Origin: a virus
Strand: one strand, 5' to 3'
Virus record (IMG/VR): IMGVR_UViG_3300046665_000361
Coordinates: 29,011-93,010 of that record
Length of the DNA stretch: 64,000 nt
Shown: positions 34,460-43,181 of the stretch, piece after piece
Numbering within the stretch: the stretch's first letter is position 1
Layout of the letters: each line of letters begins with the position of its first letter
Notes under the pieces: generated by a model
Told to the model about the DNA's origin: nothing
What the model saw: the letters and a program-made list of their open reading frames with translations, nothing else
The model's database searches: none
Translations under genes and position numbers: made by a program

Positions 34460-34666
34460 TGCTTGAACCCTAAGCAAGGAGATGGACCTTGATCCGTAAA
34501 ACTTAACCGCAGCACCGTCTATAATGACCGATGTGAGTGTGTCTCGGTCACCCACCACCCACATACCCGGTGGTACGCTGGGAAGTTCAAGCCCTAAGTC
34601 CACGACGGTGGGCGATACCGGAAGTCCTGACTGCGATAAGGACAAAAGTACAAACATTATTCGCAT
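34442..34666 (-). CDS. Possible small protein antisense to the chimallin leader, 74 aa
   Basis: An open frame on the minus strand with an ATG at 34666 (MRIMFVLLSL) and protein-like composition: a hydrophobic N-terminus, a Pro-rich linker, then alternating strands (GMWVVGDRDTLTSVIIDGAA). There is no good Shine-Dalgarno sequence, and the frame overlaps the box at 34441. It may be a chance open frame; it would be the only gene in this 460-bp gap. Confidence 0.3.
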   Translation of the reverse strand: MRIMFVLLSLSQSGLPVSPTVVDLGLELPSVPPGMWVVGDRDTLTSVIIDGAAVKFYGSRSISLLRVQAGNVSV

Positions 34667-34694
34667 CTTTGTGCAGCACAATTAGGAGTAGTAG

Positions 34695-36740
34695 ATGAGT
34701 AACAATGACGACGATTTCGTAACGAACGACGCTCCTGGCGACAGTTCGTCCTCGCAGCGCGATGACTCTCGCCGTGAAGAACGTACTCGCGAGTCCCGTG
34801 ATTCCCGCGACGAGCGCGATAACGATCGCGATCGCGATGAACGTTCCAGCCGCCGTAGCCGCGATGATCGCGACGAAGACGACAAAGACGGTCCTCGTAA
34901 ATTCACCATTGCTGACCTCGGCCGTTCCGTATCCGTGCGCCCCACCGCCGGTGGTCTGTCTGACGCTGCACTGCAAGCGCTACAAACCCAGTTCGACAAG
35001 AACAAGGCGTTCGACAAGCCTTCCGTTCCGGATGCGATCAAGCGTAACAAGTTCCAACTGATCCCATTCGATGGTTCCCTGGCCCGTTCCAGCCTGTCGT
35101 CGCTGTTGATGACCCTCCCGGTCGTCGTCGCCGACAAACAACTGATCCTGGTCTACATCCTGACTGTCGACAGCATCGACGGCCCGATGACTCGTCAGCA
35201 AACCGACCGTGGTGACACGTTCGATGCGATCATCCTGCCGCAAGACCAGCTGGCCACCAAGTACTACAAGGACGCTGTTCGCGAACAAGTCCAAGGCGTA
35301 CTGAAGGGCGCCAAGCCGGTCATCATCGGTAGTCAGACCATCCTGGCTTCCACGCTGTCCAACATCCGCTCCGATGACACCAACCCGACGGTCGAGAAGA
35401 TCTTCGACAACGCGATCGACGCCCTGTGCGGCTATCGTGAAAACGTCATCGACAAGCAAGCCGGTACTCGTGATGCAACCCATCGCCTGAACCCGAAGAT
35501 GATGGCTCGTGGTTCCCGTCTGGAAGCTACCTGGGCAACCGACGGCCGTCCAGGCGTCGACAGCTCTGGTCTGCCGATCCGTTCCGACGTCTGCGCAACG
35601 CTGTACTACAGCGAATCCAGCCGTGATGATGATGAGCGTTACGACCGTACTCCGATTGGCGAACTCCGCGCCGGTCTGGACCTGGTGTACACCGGCCGTA
35701 CTCGCAGTGACAAAGATGGTGGCTTCAACAGCCGTCGCCGTCGCGACAACGATGATGCTGATCCGTTCTTCCAACCGGTACTGAACATCACCTCCCTGGT
35801 GTCGTTCCTGCCGTTCTCCCTGGAAAACGCTCAGCTGCTGATCGCACAGATCGCGCCGCAGACCAACGAATACCGTTGGGCTACTCCGCTGCGCCCTCGT
35901 GCTGCAATCGCCAGTACCGTTGGCAGTACCATGCCGACCATCAGCCACATCGAGAATCTGATGCTCCTGCATCCGACCGATCCGTGCGTGGCTGACGACA
36001 TCACGGCCAACATGCCTGACGAAGAACTCGCGGACTACCTCGAGATGACCGTCAAGGAAACCCTGGCGATCGGTATGACGATTCCGTCGACCAGCGAACG
36101 GGCATGGGTACTGTCGATCTTCGAGAAGATCGCCACATCCGAAAGTCGTGATGAGCAGGACCGTCTGATCAAGACGCTGTACGACAGCGCCGACGTGTTG
36201 ACCGGCAATCGTTTCCGCCGCGCTCTGCGCGACATCGCTGGTAACGTCGACGTAGTTCCGGTGAAAACCACTGGTACTCGTCAGTTCATCGGCACCTGGG
36301 TCGACGACAAAGGCAACGTACGTTCGTTGAGCGAATGGAACACTCTGGCAATGCTGACCGCCCTGGGCGAACGCGGCATCGACAAAGTGCGCGACTTCCA
36401 GTACACGTTCATCGACGATCGTCGCAGCCTGGAATGGAACCTGGCCGAGCGCTACCGCCTGATGCTGCCAACCGTGCCGGGTATCCACCTGGTCGATACT
36501 GCCGAGATGCTGGTACTGAACCCCGACTACGTCGAGGCTCTGTCGGTAGCTCTGGAAGAATCGGGCATGGCGTCGCAGCAAACCATGCAGGACGGTATCT
36601 CGCAACGTCGCGACACCGGCAACACTCGCTACGGCGACTTCGCGACCAAAGATATCGGTCGTGAGCGCAGCCGTGGTCGTGACCGCGATCGTCGCGGTGG
36701 CCGTGGTGGCAGCGTGTTCGACCGCGATCTCGAGTACTGA
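34695..36740 (+). CDS. chmA: Probable phage nuclear shell protein (chimallin) with RD/RS-rich tails
   Basis: 681 aa, ATG after TAGGAG. The identification is by context: in phiKZ the shell protein gp54 directly precedes the RNAP beta-prime gene gp55, and here the next gene is that RNAP subunit. The size is near known chimallins. Codon bias is extreme and the leader long, fitting one of the most abundant early proteins. Residues 13-68 are an Arg/Asp/Ser repeat tract (RDDRDEDDKD type) and residues 653-681 are Arg/Gly/Asp-rich; known chimallins have flexible end segments that link subunits in the shell, but I do not recall RD tracts in them. Residues about 310-360 also hold an RD-rich loop. A major structural protein of another kind is the main alternative. 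Confidence 0.6.
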   Translation: MSNNDDDFVTNDAPGDSSSSQRDDSRREERTRESRDSRDERDNDRDRDERSSRRSRDDRDEDDKDGPRKFTIADLGRSVSVRPTAGGLSDAALQALQTQFDKNKAFDKPSVPDAIKRNKFQLIPFDGSLARSSLSSLLMTLPVVVADKQLILVYILTVDSIDGPMTRQQTDRGDTFDAIILPQDQLATKYYKDAVREQVQGVLKGAKPVIIGSQTILASTLSNIRSDDTNPTVEKIFDNAIDALCGYRENVIDKQAGTRDATHRLNPKMMARGSRLEATWATDGRPGVDSSGLPIRSDVCATLYYSESSRDDDERYDRTPIGELRAGLDLVYTGRTRSDKDGGFNSRRRRDNDDADPFFQPVLNITSLVSFLPFSLENAQLLIAQIAPQTNEYRWATPLRPRAAIASTVGSTMPTISHIENLMLLHPTDPCVADDITANMPDEELADYLEMTVKETLAIGMTIPSTSERAWVLSIFEKIATSESRDEQDRLIKTLYDSADVLTGNRFRRALRDIAGNVDVVPVKTTGTRQFIGTWVDDKGNVRSLSEWNTLAMLTALGERGIDKVRDFQYTFIDDRRSLEWNLAERYRLMLPTVPGIHLVDTAEMLVLNPDYVEALSVALEESGMASQQTMQDGISQRRDTGNTRYGDFATKDIGRERSRGRDRDRRGGRGGSVFDRDLEY

Positions 36741-36765
36741 GTTCGATGGTGAGTTAAATTGAGTG

Positions 36766-36806
36766 GAGGCGGGGTAATTCCCGCCTCTTCTTTCTTTTTT
36801 CTTTAT
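36766..36806 (+). terminator. Intrinsic terminator after the chimallin-like gene
   Basis: 8-bp stem GAGGCGGG/CCCGCCTC with a six-base loop at 36766-36787, followed by a long T/C tract. It may let only part of the transcription reach the RNAP gene. Confidence 0.85.
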
Positions 36807-36819
36807 CTTCGGAGGACGT

Positions 36820-38319
36820 ATGAGCGACTATGAGTTAATCACGTACGATATCCACGAACCAAGACCACGGTACAAGGGTCGTAAGGGTATCTATCCGATT
36901 ATCGAGGACTACGATCTGTTGTTCAAGCATCTGGATGTTAAACCAGTGCTGGCCAACGATATCGATCTGGAGACTCCTCAAGGTAAAGCCCGGTTCAATG
37001 AACTGGTCTTCTCCAGACACTCGGGTGACGTGTTCTCGAACGTACCGGCCTGTATCTGTCGAAAGACAACTGGCGGTAGTCGAGTCAAGGAAATCTGTGT
37101 CCATTGCGGCTTTGCAGTATTGCCGATCACCGAACAACCGATCGAGCCGATTGTCTGGGTGAAAGCCCCGGATGGTATTCCGGCATTCATGAATCTTACG
37201 GTCTATCGTGTACTGCGCTTGCGGTTCATGAAGTCTGGGTTCAGTACGATCGACTATTTACTCGACCCGAAGTATCAGCCTCCCAAGACTGATAGCAAGG
37301 AAGAGGCAATCGTCAAATTCCTGGTGCCAACGCGCGGGATGACCTACTTTCATGATAACTTCGATGAGATCATGGAGAAGCTGTCTGCGTCGAGACACTT
37401 CCTCACGGCTGCGAAAGGAGCCAGTACAAAACGCTTCCTAGATATCCACCGGCACATCGTCTTCTGTCAGTACCTTCCCTTCCCGTCCAAGATCGGCTTC
37501 ATCATCGAAGACGTCGGGGAAACTCAGTACGTAGATCCAAAGATGGCCCCGGCGTTGTCCGCACTGATCAACTTGGCTAACGTAACGTCTGCCAAGAAAA
37601 TCAGCCGGATGAACCTTGAAGTTCGTGTAGCACGCTCGCACTTGAAACTGCTGCAATACTACTCGAGCACCGAGAAAACCAAGATCTTCGATAAGAAGGG
37701 CGTTCTCCGGAAGTTGGCTTATGGGATGAGTCCTCACTTTACGTTCCGTACGGTGATTACCTCTAACCACAAACCACATGACCACGAGACCTTGGAACTG
37801 CCTTGGGGTGCGTCGGTACTGACGTTCAAGTTACACATTGCCGCTAAGCTTCGGGCAATGAAGAAGTTCACGCCAAACGAGATCCTCTCGCTGATCTACG
37901 ACAACACGTTGCGGACTCACTCGACTATCGAGAAGATCTTTGACGAGCTGATTGCAGAATCACCGGGTGGTCGTGGAATCCCGTGCACCTTTACTCGGTT
38001 CCCATCGCTGAAGCGTGGCTCCACCCAGTTCTTCTACATCTCCCACATCAAGCGTGATCCAACCCAGCTGTCTACCTCGATCAGTGTTCTGACGCTCAAA
38101 GCGCCCAACGCCGACTTCGACGGCGACTACATGTCTGGCCAGCTGGCCCTGGATAACGTTACTGCACGAGCTTTGTCACGAATGGCCCCGTATACCGGGT
38201 TCATGGACTTCAAAGCAGCATTCCGTGTTAGTGACCACGCAGCAATCCCTGCTCCGGTTCTGTCGACGATTAATAACCGTCTGGCCGAAGGGGATGCACT
38301 GTCTGTACCAATGGGGTAA
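36820..38319 (+). CDS. Non-virion RNA polymerase, beta-prime N-terminal subunit
   Basis: 499 aa, ATG after CGGAGG. The catalytic magnesium loop is intact as NADFDGDYMSGQ at about 429-440, with all three aspartates. A zinc-binding pattern CxC then CxxC (CICRK at about 77, ICVHCG at about 94) matches the N-terminal zinc domain of beta-prime. It corresponds to phiKZ gp55 and would act in the rifampicin-resistant polymerase that transcribes middle and late genes. Its partners are at 49137 and 51333; the beta N-terminal part is not in this window. The 206-aa gene starts seven bases downstream. Confidence 0.92.
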   Translation: MSDYELITYDIHEPRPRYKGRKGIYPIIEDYDLLFKHLDVKPVLANDIDLETPQGKARFNELVFSRHSGDVFSNVPACICRKTTGGSRVKEICVHCGFAVLPITEQPIEPIVWVKAPDGIPAFMNLTVYRVLRLRFMKSGFSTIDYLLDPKYQPPKTDSKEEAIVKFLVPTRGMTYFHDNFDEIMEKLSASRHFLTAAKGASTKRFLDIHRHIVFCQYLPFPSKIGFIIEDVGETQYVDPKMAPALSALINLANVTSAKKISRMNLEVRVARSHLKLLQYYSSTEKTKIFDKKGVLRKLAYGMSPHFTFRTVITSNHKPHDHETLELPWGASVLTFKLHIAAKLRAMKKFTPNEILSLIYDNTLRTHSTIEKIFDELIAESPGGRGIPCTFTRFPSLKRGSTQFFYISHIKRDPTQLSTSISVLTLKAPNADFDGDYMSGQLALDNVTARALSRMAPYTGFMDFKAAFRVSDHAAIPAPVLSTINNRLAEGDALSVPMG

Positions 38320-38325
38320 TTAACA

Positions 38326-38946
38326 ATGGCGTATCTGATGGATACGGATGATCGCGATGTCATCCATGCTGCTACCCACGGCATGCTGTCGCGTAACGAT
38401 CTGAACTTCCTACGTGAACGCATGGGTCGTGTAATGAGCCGAGCAGGTGCCGGGGCTTCCGAGTATCTGACAAAGGCAAGTGAGCGGCTGAGCAACTTCA
38501 ATCTCGGGAAATTACGTGACAAGGTTGATGCATTCCGGGACAGGTTCGATACATCCTGGAAAGAAGATCGCATCGTCGAAATGATGGATATTGGCCAAAT
38601 GCAACAAGCCAAGCCAACAATGCGACGATATGTCATGGCTGATCCTCGGATTCAGCGACTCTTCGAATCTGGCCGTACCGACGGGTATGGTAAGTTGTAT
38701 ACAGCTGAAGAGCCAGGCTGCTACGGTCGAGACAACCAAGCCTATCGTGAGTACATGAACGGTGCCCACGACGAAGTGGATGGGGAAGATCGCTGGACTA
38801 CATACCTGGAAATCAGGGATGAGGATGGTGATGAGCCCCTGAAGTTTGAGGAGAAGGTTGCTATTCGCAACTCGATTGAAAACATCCATGCTGAGTTTGA
38901 CCGGGGTAAGCAAGATCCCCTGAGTCCCGTGAAGAAAACGCTGTAA
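38326..38946 (+). CDS. Hypothetical protein, 206 aa
   Basis: ATG seven bases after the RNAP stop, with a weak Shine-Dalgarno, probably translationally linked. Helical, charged, rich in Arg and Asp, with no cofactor motif. Position after the RNAP beta-prime gene suggests an early role, but nothing more can be seen. Confidence 0.8.
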   Translation: MAYLMDTDDRDVIHAATHGMLSRNDLNFLRERMGRVMSRAGAGASEYLTKASERLSNFNLGKLRDKVDAFRDRFDTSWKEDRIVEMMDIGQMQQAKPTMRRYVMADPRIQRLFESGRTDGYGKLYTAEEPGCYGRDNQAYREYMNGAHDEVDGEDRWTTYLEIRDEDGDEPLKFEEKVAIRNSIENIHAEFDRGKQDPLSPVKKTL

Positions 38947-38954
38947 CCCACACT

Positions 38955-38984
38955 CACTGATAGAGGCGCGAGCCTCTATCAGTG
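38955..38984 (+). terminator. Strong hairpin
   Basis: 13-bp perfect stem CACTGATAGAGGC with a GCGA loop, followed by TTTTAT. Confidence 0.75.
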
Positions 38985-39015
38985 TTTTATGAATCCATTA
39001 GGAGATAAGTTAGCT

Positions 39016-39258
39016 ATGACCCGTAGTGCCACACCTATCAAACCAGAAGAAGTGGAAGCTTGGGTAGCCGAGCAAGTCAAACGTTATACCTACCCTACAC
39101 CACAAAATGAACAAACCCCGGAACGATTGGCAACCATCCGCGTCAAGATCACCAACGATTACTTCCGTAGTGCCCCTGTAGGGCTCGTCATGATTCAATC
39201 GATCATCGATCGACTGTTGGTATGGCCAGCAACAGAACAGCGCTCCGCGAGTGCCTGA
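39016..39258 (+). CDS. Hypothetical protein, 80 aa
   Basis: The ATG at 39016 is chosen because AGGAG lies upstream; an in-frame ATG at 38989 precedes that site. The protein is helical and charged with a Pro-rich turn and no known motif. It stands alone between two terminators. Confidence 0.75.
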   Translation: MTRSATPIKPEEVEAWVAEQVKRYTYPTPQNEQTPERLATIRVKITNDYFRSAPVGLVMIQSIIDRLLVWPATEQRSASA

Positions 39259-39261
39259 ATA

Positions 39262-39304
39262 GATGCCCGGTTAACGCCGGGCGTCACCCACTTTCTTTTT
39301 TTTG
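39262..39304 (+). terminator. Intrinsic terminator
   Basis: 9-bp stem with one G-T pair, GATGCCCGG/CCGGGCGTC at 39262-39285, followed by a T-run near 39296. Confidence 0.85.
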
Positions 39305-39341
39305 TTAATATCATGTCAGCCACTCACTTCATGGTACGCTT

Positions 39342-39767
39342 ATGTCGGTCGATGTCATTACACTAGGTCCAGAAGGTAAGCTCAGCGACATCAACGCCAA
39401 GATCGACTACTTGATGTGCTGTTTCTTCTTTTCAAAGGCTAGCCAAAGCACTTTGTTTTACGGGAGTATTTCATCTCTCCCTAAGATCATTCAAGAAGCC
39501 GGATCTGATGAGATCAGGGTGCGAGAGGACCTCCAGACAGGCCTCCAGAAATACCTGGGTATCTATTTTACTCGGGCTACGGTCGATGTTCAGATTGACC
39601 CTGATGTATATCCCAGTATTAGTTTACAACTGAACCTAATAGTAAGCGACGCAGCCAGTATCGATACGGGTGGAGTGAGTGTTGGTTATTCACTACTCGT
39701 AAACGATTCTAAGCTGAAGTCGATCCTGAACATTACAGCAAGCTCCTACATCTACGGGGCTGCTTGA
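39342..39767 (+). CDS. Hypothetical protein, 141 aa
   Basis: Weak ribosome binding site before the ATG. An alpha/beta protein; the C-terminal half is strand-rich with Ser and Asp turns (PDVYPSISLQLNLIVS). It is followed at once by the 195-aa gene. No family recognised. Confidence 0.75.
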   Translation: MSVDVITLGPEGKLSDINAKIDYLMCCFFFSKASQSTLFYGSISSLPKIIQEAGSDEIRVREDLQTGLQKYLGIYFTRATVDVQIDPDVYPSISLQLNLIVSDAASIDTGGVSVGYSLLVNDSKLKSILNITASSYIYGAA

Positions 39768-39791
39768 TTCGCCACCGCCAAGGAAATATCA

Positions 39792-40379
39792 ATGACCTCC
39801 ACTGATACCGCTGCTCCTGCCCTGCCTGAAACCGCTGCTAACGTGTCTGACGATCAACTGGACACTGTTGCACCTGCCGTTACTGACACCACAGCTGACG
39901 CGCCGCAGGAAGAGCTCCGCATCATCCACATGCCGGAGACTCCTGAACATCTGCGTCTGTTCATCATCAGTACCGTAAACCAGATGCTCCAGGACCCGCG
40001 CAATGCTTCCGTGTTCGCAGCGATTGCCGTCAACGGCATGGCCGCTTCCCTGAAGAACGACCAGCAACGCCTGGAACGCGACATGCTGCGCCCGGTTCTG
40101 GTCAAGCAGTACTTCCCTAACTCCATTCGCGCCACTGTCTCGACGCCTGTGACCGAGGAAGAGCACAGCCAGCAACTGACCGTGGTCCTAGAAACTCTGT
40201 CCGCCACTGGCAACTGGGAGCCTCTCAACGCTGTCCAGCAGAAGCAGGACATCCTGATCCGTCTGGTCCTGACTCGCGTTACTGCGCCGGGCGAAGTCTG
40301 GTTCATTACCACCAGCCGCGATATCGAAGAACTGGCTAGCCAGGGCGCCGACATTCTGGCCGCCGCCAACGGCATGTAA
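39792..40379 (+). CDS. Hypothetical protein, 195 aa, probably abundant
   Basis: ATG after AAGGAA. The first 55 residues are Ala/Thr/Asp-rich and probably disordered, followed by a folded alpha/beta domain with an Arg-containing helical region (NDQQRLERDMLRPVLV). Codon use is among the most biased in the window, as for the shell and sheath genes, so the protein is likely made in large amount early. Function is unknown. A GCAA hairpin follows. Confidence 0.82.
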   Translation: MTSTDTAAPALPETAANVSDDQLDTVAPAVTDTTADAPQEELRIIHMPETPEHLRLFIISTVNQMLQDPRNASVFAAIAVNGMAASLKNDQQRLERDMLRPVLVKQYFPNSIRATVSTPVTEEEHSQQLTVVLETLSATGNWEPLNAVQQKQDILIRLVLTRVTAPGEVWFITTSRDIEELASQGADILAAANGM

Positions 40380-40392
40380 GGCTTTTCGACAC

Positions 40393-40412
40393 GGGAGAGG
40401 GCAACCTCTCCC
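40393..40412 (+). terminator. GCAA hairpin between genes
   Basis: 8-bp stem GGGAGAGG/CCTCTCCC with a GCAA loop, no T-run, just ahead of the next Shine-Dalgarno. Confidence 0.5.
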
Positions 40413-40426
40413 ACTGGAGAACGTTT

Positions 40427-41104
40427 ATGTCCGATGTACCAGAAGTTCCAAAGAAACCAGAGTTAGATCCGGGCAGTAAATACTACCAGCGGCGTATTCT
40501 TGATGGGCTGAAAAGTCTTGATGATGCAGCCGCTGATCTCCTGGTGGGTTTCGAACGCAATTACCGGAAAGTGCCAGAAGCCTACTTCGTGGCTCACCTG
40601 CTACCCATTCTCCGTAAGTGGATCATCAACAACCCACAAGACCTAGCTGAGCCTGGCCTGTGGTTCAATGTTGCGGACGGTCTACACAATCCGATTCTTG
40701 TGACTGATACCAAAGGCGAACTGTTGTTCAAGACGCCGCTGTTGTTTGTCAAGATCCCCGACCGGAACCCGATGGAGAACCATCCTCGGCTGGACTCGGT
40801 ACACCAGATGGTAGCTGTACAAGGCCAGATGTTTGATAACTCTGACCAACGCGCCGCTTACCAGATGGAGCAGGAGATCGAAGATGTCTTGATGCCGACC
40901 CCAGAACAGGCCGCCAAGACAGAAAACCTACTGCTGACTATCGAGATCTACTATCGGTATAAACTGCCGTTAGAAGAGGTTGTAGGGCGTGCTGCTCCTG
41001 AGATCAAGGAGGCACTCGACAAACGTTCCAAGGTGGTCTCCGTAGTTGAGGCGCCACAAACCTCAGGCATTGCTGACGATGAAGAATTCATCTACGACGA
41101 CTGA
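40427..41104 (+). CDS. Hypothetical protein, 225 aa
   Basis: ATG after TGGAG. Helical with Pro-rich ends and an acidic C-terminus (ADDEEFIYDD). The start of the SbcD-like gene lies inside its last 26 bases, so the two are co-translated and may act together. No motif recognised. Confidence 0.8.
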   Translation: MSDVPEVPKKPELDPGSKYYQRRILDGLKSLDDAAADLLVGFERNYRKVPEAYFVAHLLPILRKWIINNPQDLAEPGLWFNVADGLHNPILVTDTKGELLFKTPLLFVKIPDRNPMENHPRLDSVHQMVAVQGQMFDNSDQRAAYQMEQEIEDVLMPTPEQAAKTENLLLTIEIYYRYKLPLEEVVGRAAPEIKEALDKRSKVVSVVEAPQTSGIADDEEFIYDD

Positions 41105-42248
41105 TTGGCCGTTCGTTCTAAAGTTCGAAGAGTTTGTACCCAAGTTACCTGAGGCAGATGGCGCAAACGTCCTGGTAATCAGTGATGTCCACCTAGGCCA
41201 TGCTCGGGTACACACTCGAGTGATTATCGCGTATCTGGATGTCATCACATCTGAAGAGCGGTTGAAGACCATCCGGGTGATCGTAATCTCTGGAGATCTC
41301 TTCGATAAGCGCCTGACCTATGACAGTGAAGAAGCCCAGCTGATCAGCCGATGGATGGAGCGTTTATGCCGTAGATGTGGTCGACTGGGGGTTTCGATTG
41401 TGCTGCTGGAGGGAACTCCTAGCCATGATAACCGTCAGTCCCGCTGGATGGTCACTAACAACGAGATGGTAAAAGCTAACGCGGACGTCCGTTACTACGA
41501 AGACATCGCGATTGCTCCGCTGTACGAAGGCGGTCCTCTGACTTTATTCATCCAGGATGAAGTCAACCATGACGCTACCAAGACGTGGGTACGTGTCACA
41601 GAGCTCATGAACTCGCTGGGGATCGATCACGTAGACTTTGCTGTCATGCATGGCATGTTCACGTTCCAAGAGCCTGTGCGCTCTATAGCGTCCCACAGCG
41701 AAGAGCGATACGAGTCTATCGTAAAGCATCGGATCATCATTGGCCATCACCACAAACCGGCTTTCTTCGGCAAGATCAGGGTTCCGGGTTCTGTTGAACG
41801 TCTTCGTTACAATGAAGAACACGACAAAGGTCATTATCAGTTCACCTATTCGCCAACCAAAGGCGTGACTGATGAAGTGTTCCTCATCAACACTGGCGCT
41901 ACAGTCTTCAAGTCGATCGATGTGATCGGCAAGAAGTTCTTTGAGATCGAAGCGATTTTGATGGGGATGGAGGACTATCCGGACGGTAGTCATATCCGGC
42001 TAGAGATGAGTCGCAAAGACGAGACCTATACGGCAATGTCTAAGCTCAAGTCCCTCTTCCCTCACTTCGATCTATCGCCAAAACCAATCGAGGCTGAAAT
42101 GGCTACCGAGAACAGCGACCATCTCGTAGACACTCCAGTCATGACATCCATCAGACCTGACAATATCGCAAGCTTGATGTTGGCTCGTATGGCCAATGCG
42201 CCAGATGAAGTCAGAGCGCTTGCCGCCAAGATACTGTCAGCGGCGTGA
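41079..42248 (+). CDS. SbcD/Mre11-like nuclease
   Basis: 389 aa calcineurin-fold phosphoesterase of the recombination and end-processing kind (T4 gp47, SbcD). The metal-ligand motifs run in order: SDVHLGH near 34, GDLFD near 71, GTPSHDN near 112, MHG near 190 and GHHHKP near 222. The third motif is normally GNHD; here the Asn is replaced by Ser, which could affect one metal ligand. The ATG at 41079 is preferred to a TTG at 41046. The ATPase partner (SbcC/gp46) is not in this window, so it would lie elsewhere in the genome. Confidence 0.85.
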   Translation: MKNSSTTTDWPFVLKFEEFVPKLPEADGANVLVISDVHLGHARVHTRVIIAYLDVITSEERLKTIRVIVISGDLFDKRLTYDSEEAQLISRWMERLCRRCGRLGVSIVLLEGTPSHDNRQSRWMVTNNEMVKANADVRYYEDIAIAPLYEGGPLTLFIQDEVNHDATKTWVRVTELMNSLGIDHVDFAVMHGMFTFQEPVRSIASHSEERYESIVKHRIIIGHHHKPAFFGKIRVPGSVERLRYNEEHDKGHYQFTYSPTKGVTDEVFLINTGATVFKSIDVIGKKFFEIEAILMGMEDYPDGSHIRLEMSRKDETYTAMSKLKSLFPHFDLSPKPIEAEMATENSDHLVDTPVMTSIRPDNIASLMLARMANAPDEVRALAAKILSAA

Positions 42249-42262
42249 CTTAGGGGAATACC

Positions 42263-43123
42263 GTGGCTGTTGAAGACTATTCCAGAGGGCTGCTCACAGA
42301 TCGGCCCCAAGGGCAGTTCCCTCTCTCCATTGCGACCAGTTTGGCGATTGAAGGAATGTTGGGAATCATGCCCGATAAACCGCCACCTGCTGACCCTGAG
42401 ATCGATAAGACCGAACTCCTGATGGTGAACGTCAGGACGCTGCTGCGTAATCTATACGGCAGTATCCCGACGGGCGACAGGCCGATGCTCGATGAGTACA
42501 CGATTGCCGAAGCCATCAGCAACGAAATGCGGACTATCGAGTCCATCATCGCTGAGAAGTCGGATGGCCGGTGTTTCTGCCAGTTCTACTATTGCAGCTA
42601 CATTGACTCCAACCGTAAGTTCTCCAAAGGGCTGATCAAGCCACTCCGCACACCCTCTCAACAGTTCTACTGGAAGATGGAAAAGACGGTGATGGGGTTC
42701 CTGAGGGATGAGTTCAAATCGGGTCCAGGGATTAAAGAGTTTGTGACGGAGTTCGAAGATGCGAACTACTCTACGCTCATTATCACCCACTATCCTGTCG
42801 ACCTGCTACAACGGTATAGGTTCAGCTCTCTAATGCTCTTAGAATCGTTCACAGGGGCTATTAAACCGCCTCTTATGTGGAACACTAAGCTGCAAAACGG
42901 CGAGGACATCCAAAACCTCCCATTTGATCGGATGACCCTCCAGATGTTCGGGGATGGTGTCATGTTCTCCCCGATGCCGATCAAGATCAGGGAACGTGTT
43001 CTGCAAGTAGCGTTGAAGGATCGATGGACTCCTGCCAGGACCAAGGATTTCGTCATCGCGTCAATCACCAATCGGCGCGATCCAGCATTAGAAGTACTGG
43101 TCAAAGAGCTGTATCGTAACTAA
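42263..43123 (+). CDS. Conserved hypothetical protein, 286 aa
   Basis: GTG start with AGGGGA upstream, 15 bp after the SbcD-like gene. Helical N-terminal half, with a Cys/Tyr cluster (RCFCQFYYCSYID) near 105-117 and a beta-containing second half. It lies between nuclease and SSB-like genes, so a role in DNA metabolism is possible. I do not recognise the family. Confidence 0.8.
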   Translation: MAVEDYSRGLLTDRPQGQFPLSIATSLAIEGMLGIMPDKPPPADPEIDKTELLMVNVRTLLRNLYGSIPTGDRPMLDEYTIAEAISNEMRTIESIIAEKSDGRCFCQFYYCSYIDSNRKFSKGLIKPLRTPSQQFYWKMEKTVMGFLRDEFKSGPGIKEFVTEFEDANYSTLIITHYPVDLLQRYRFSSLMLLESFTGAIKPPLMWNTKLQNGEDIQNLPFDRMTLQMFGDGVMFSPMPIKIRERVLQVALKDRWTPARTKDFVIASITNRRDPALEVLVKELYRN

Positions 43124-43181
43124 TTAAACTGGGAGCTAATATAATGTCAGCTCCCGCACACCCACTGAAGGAAAAGTCATC

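Noticed and set aside
34695-36740. Major capsid protein
   Set aside because: Gene order before the RNAP beta-prime subunit and the long early-type leader fit the shell protein better, and the sequence lacks an identifiable scaffold-cleavage region. The alternative is not excluded.
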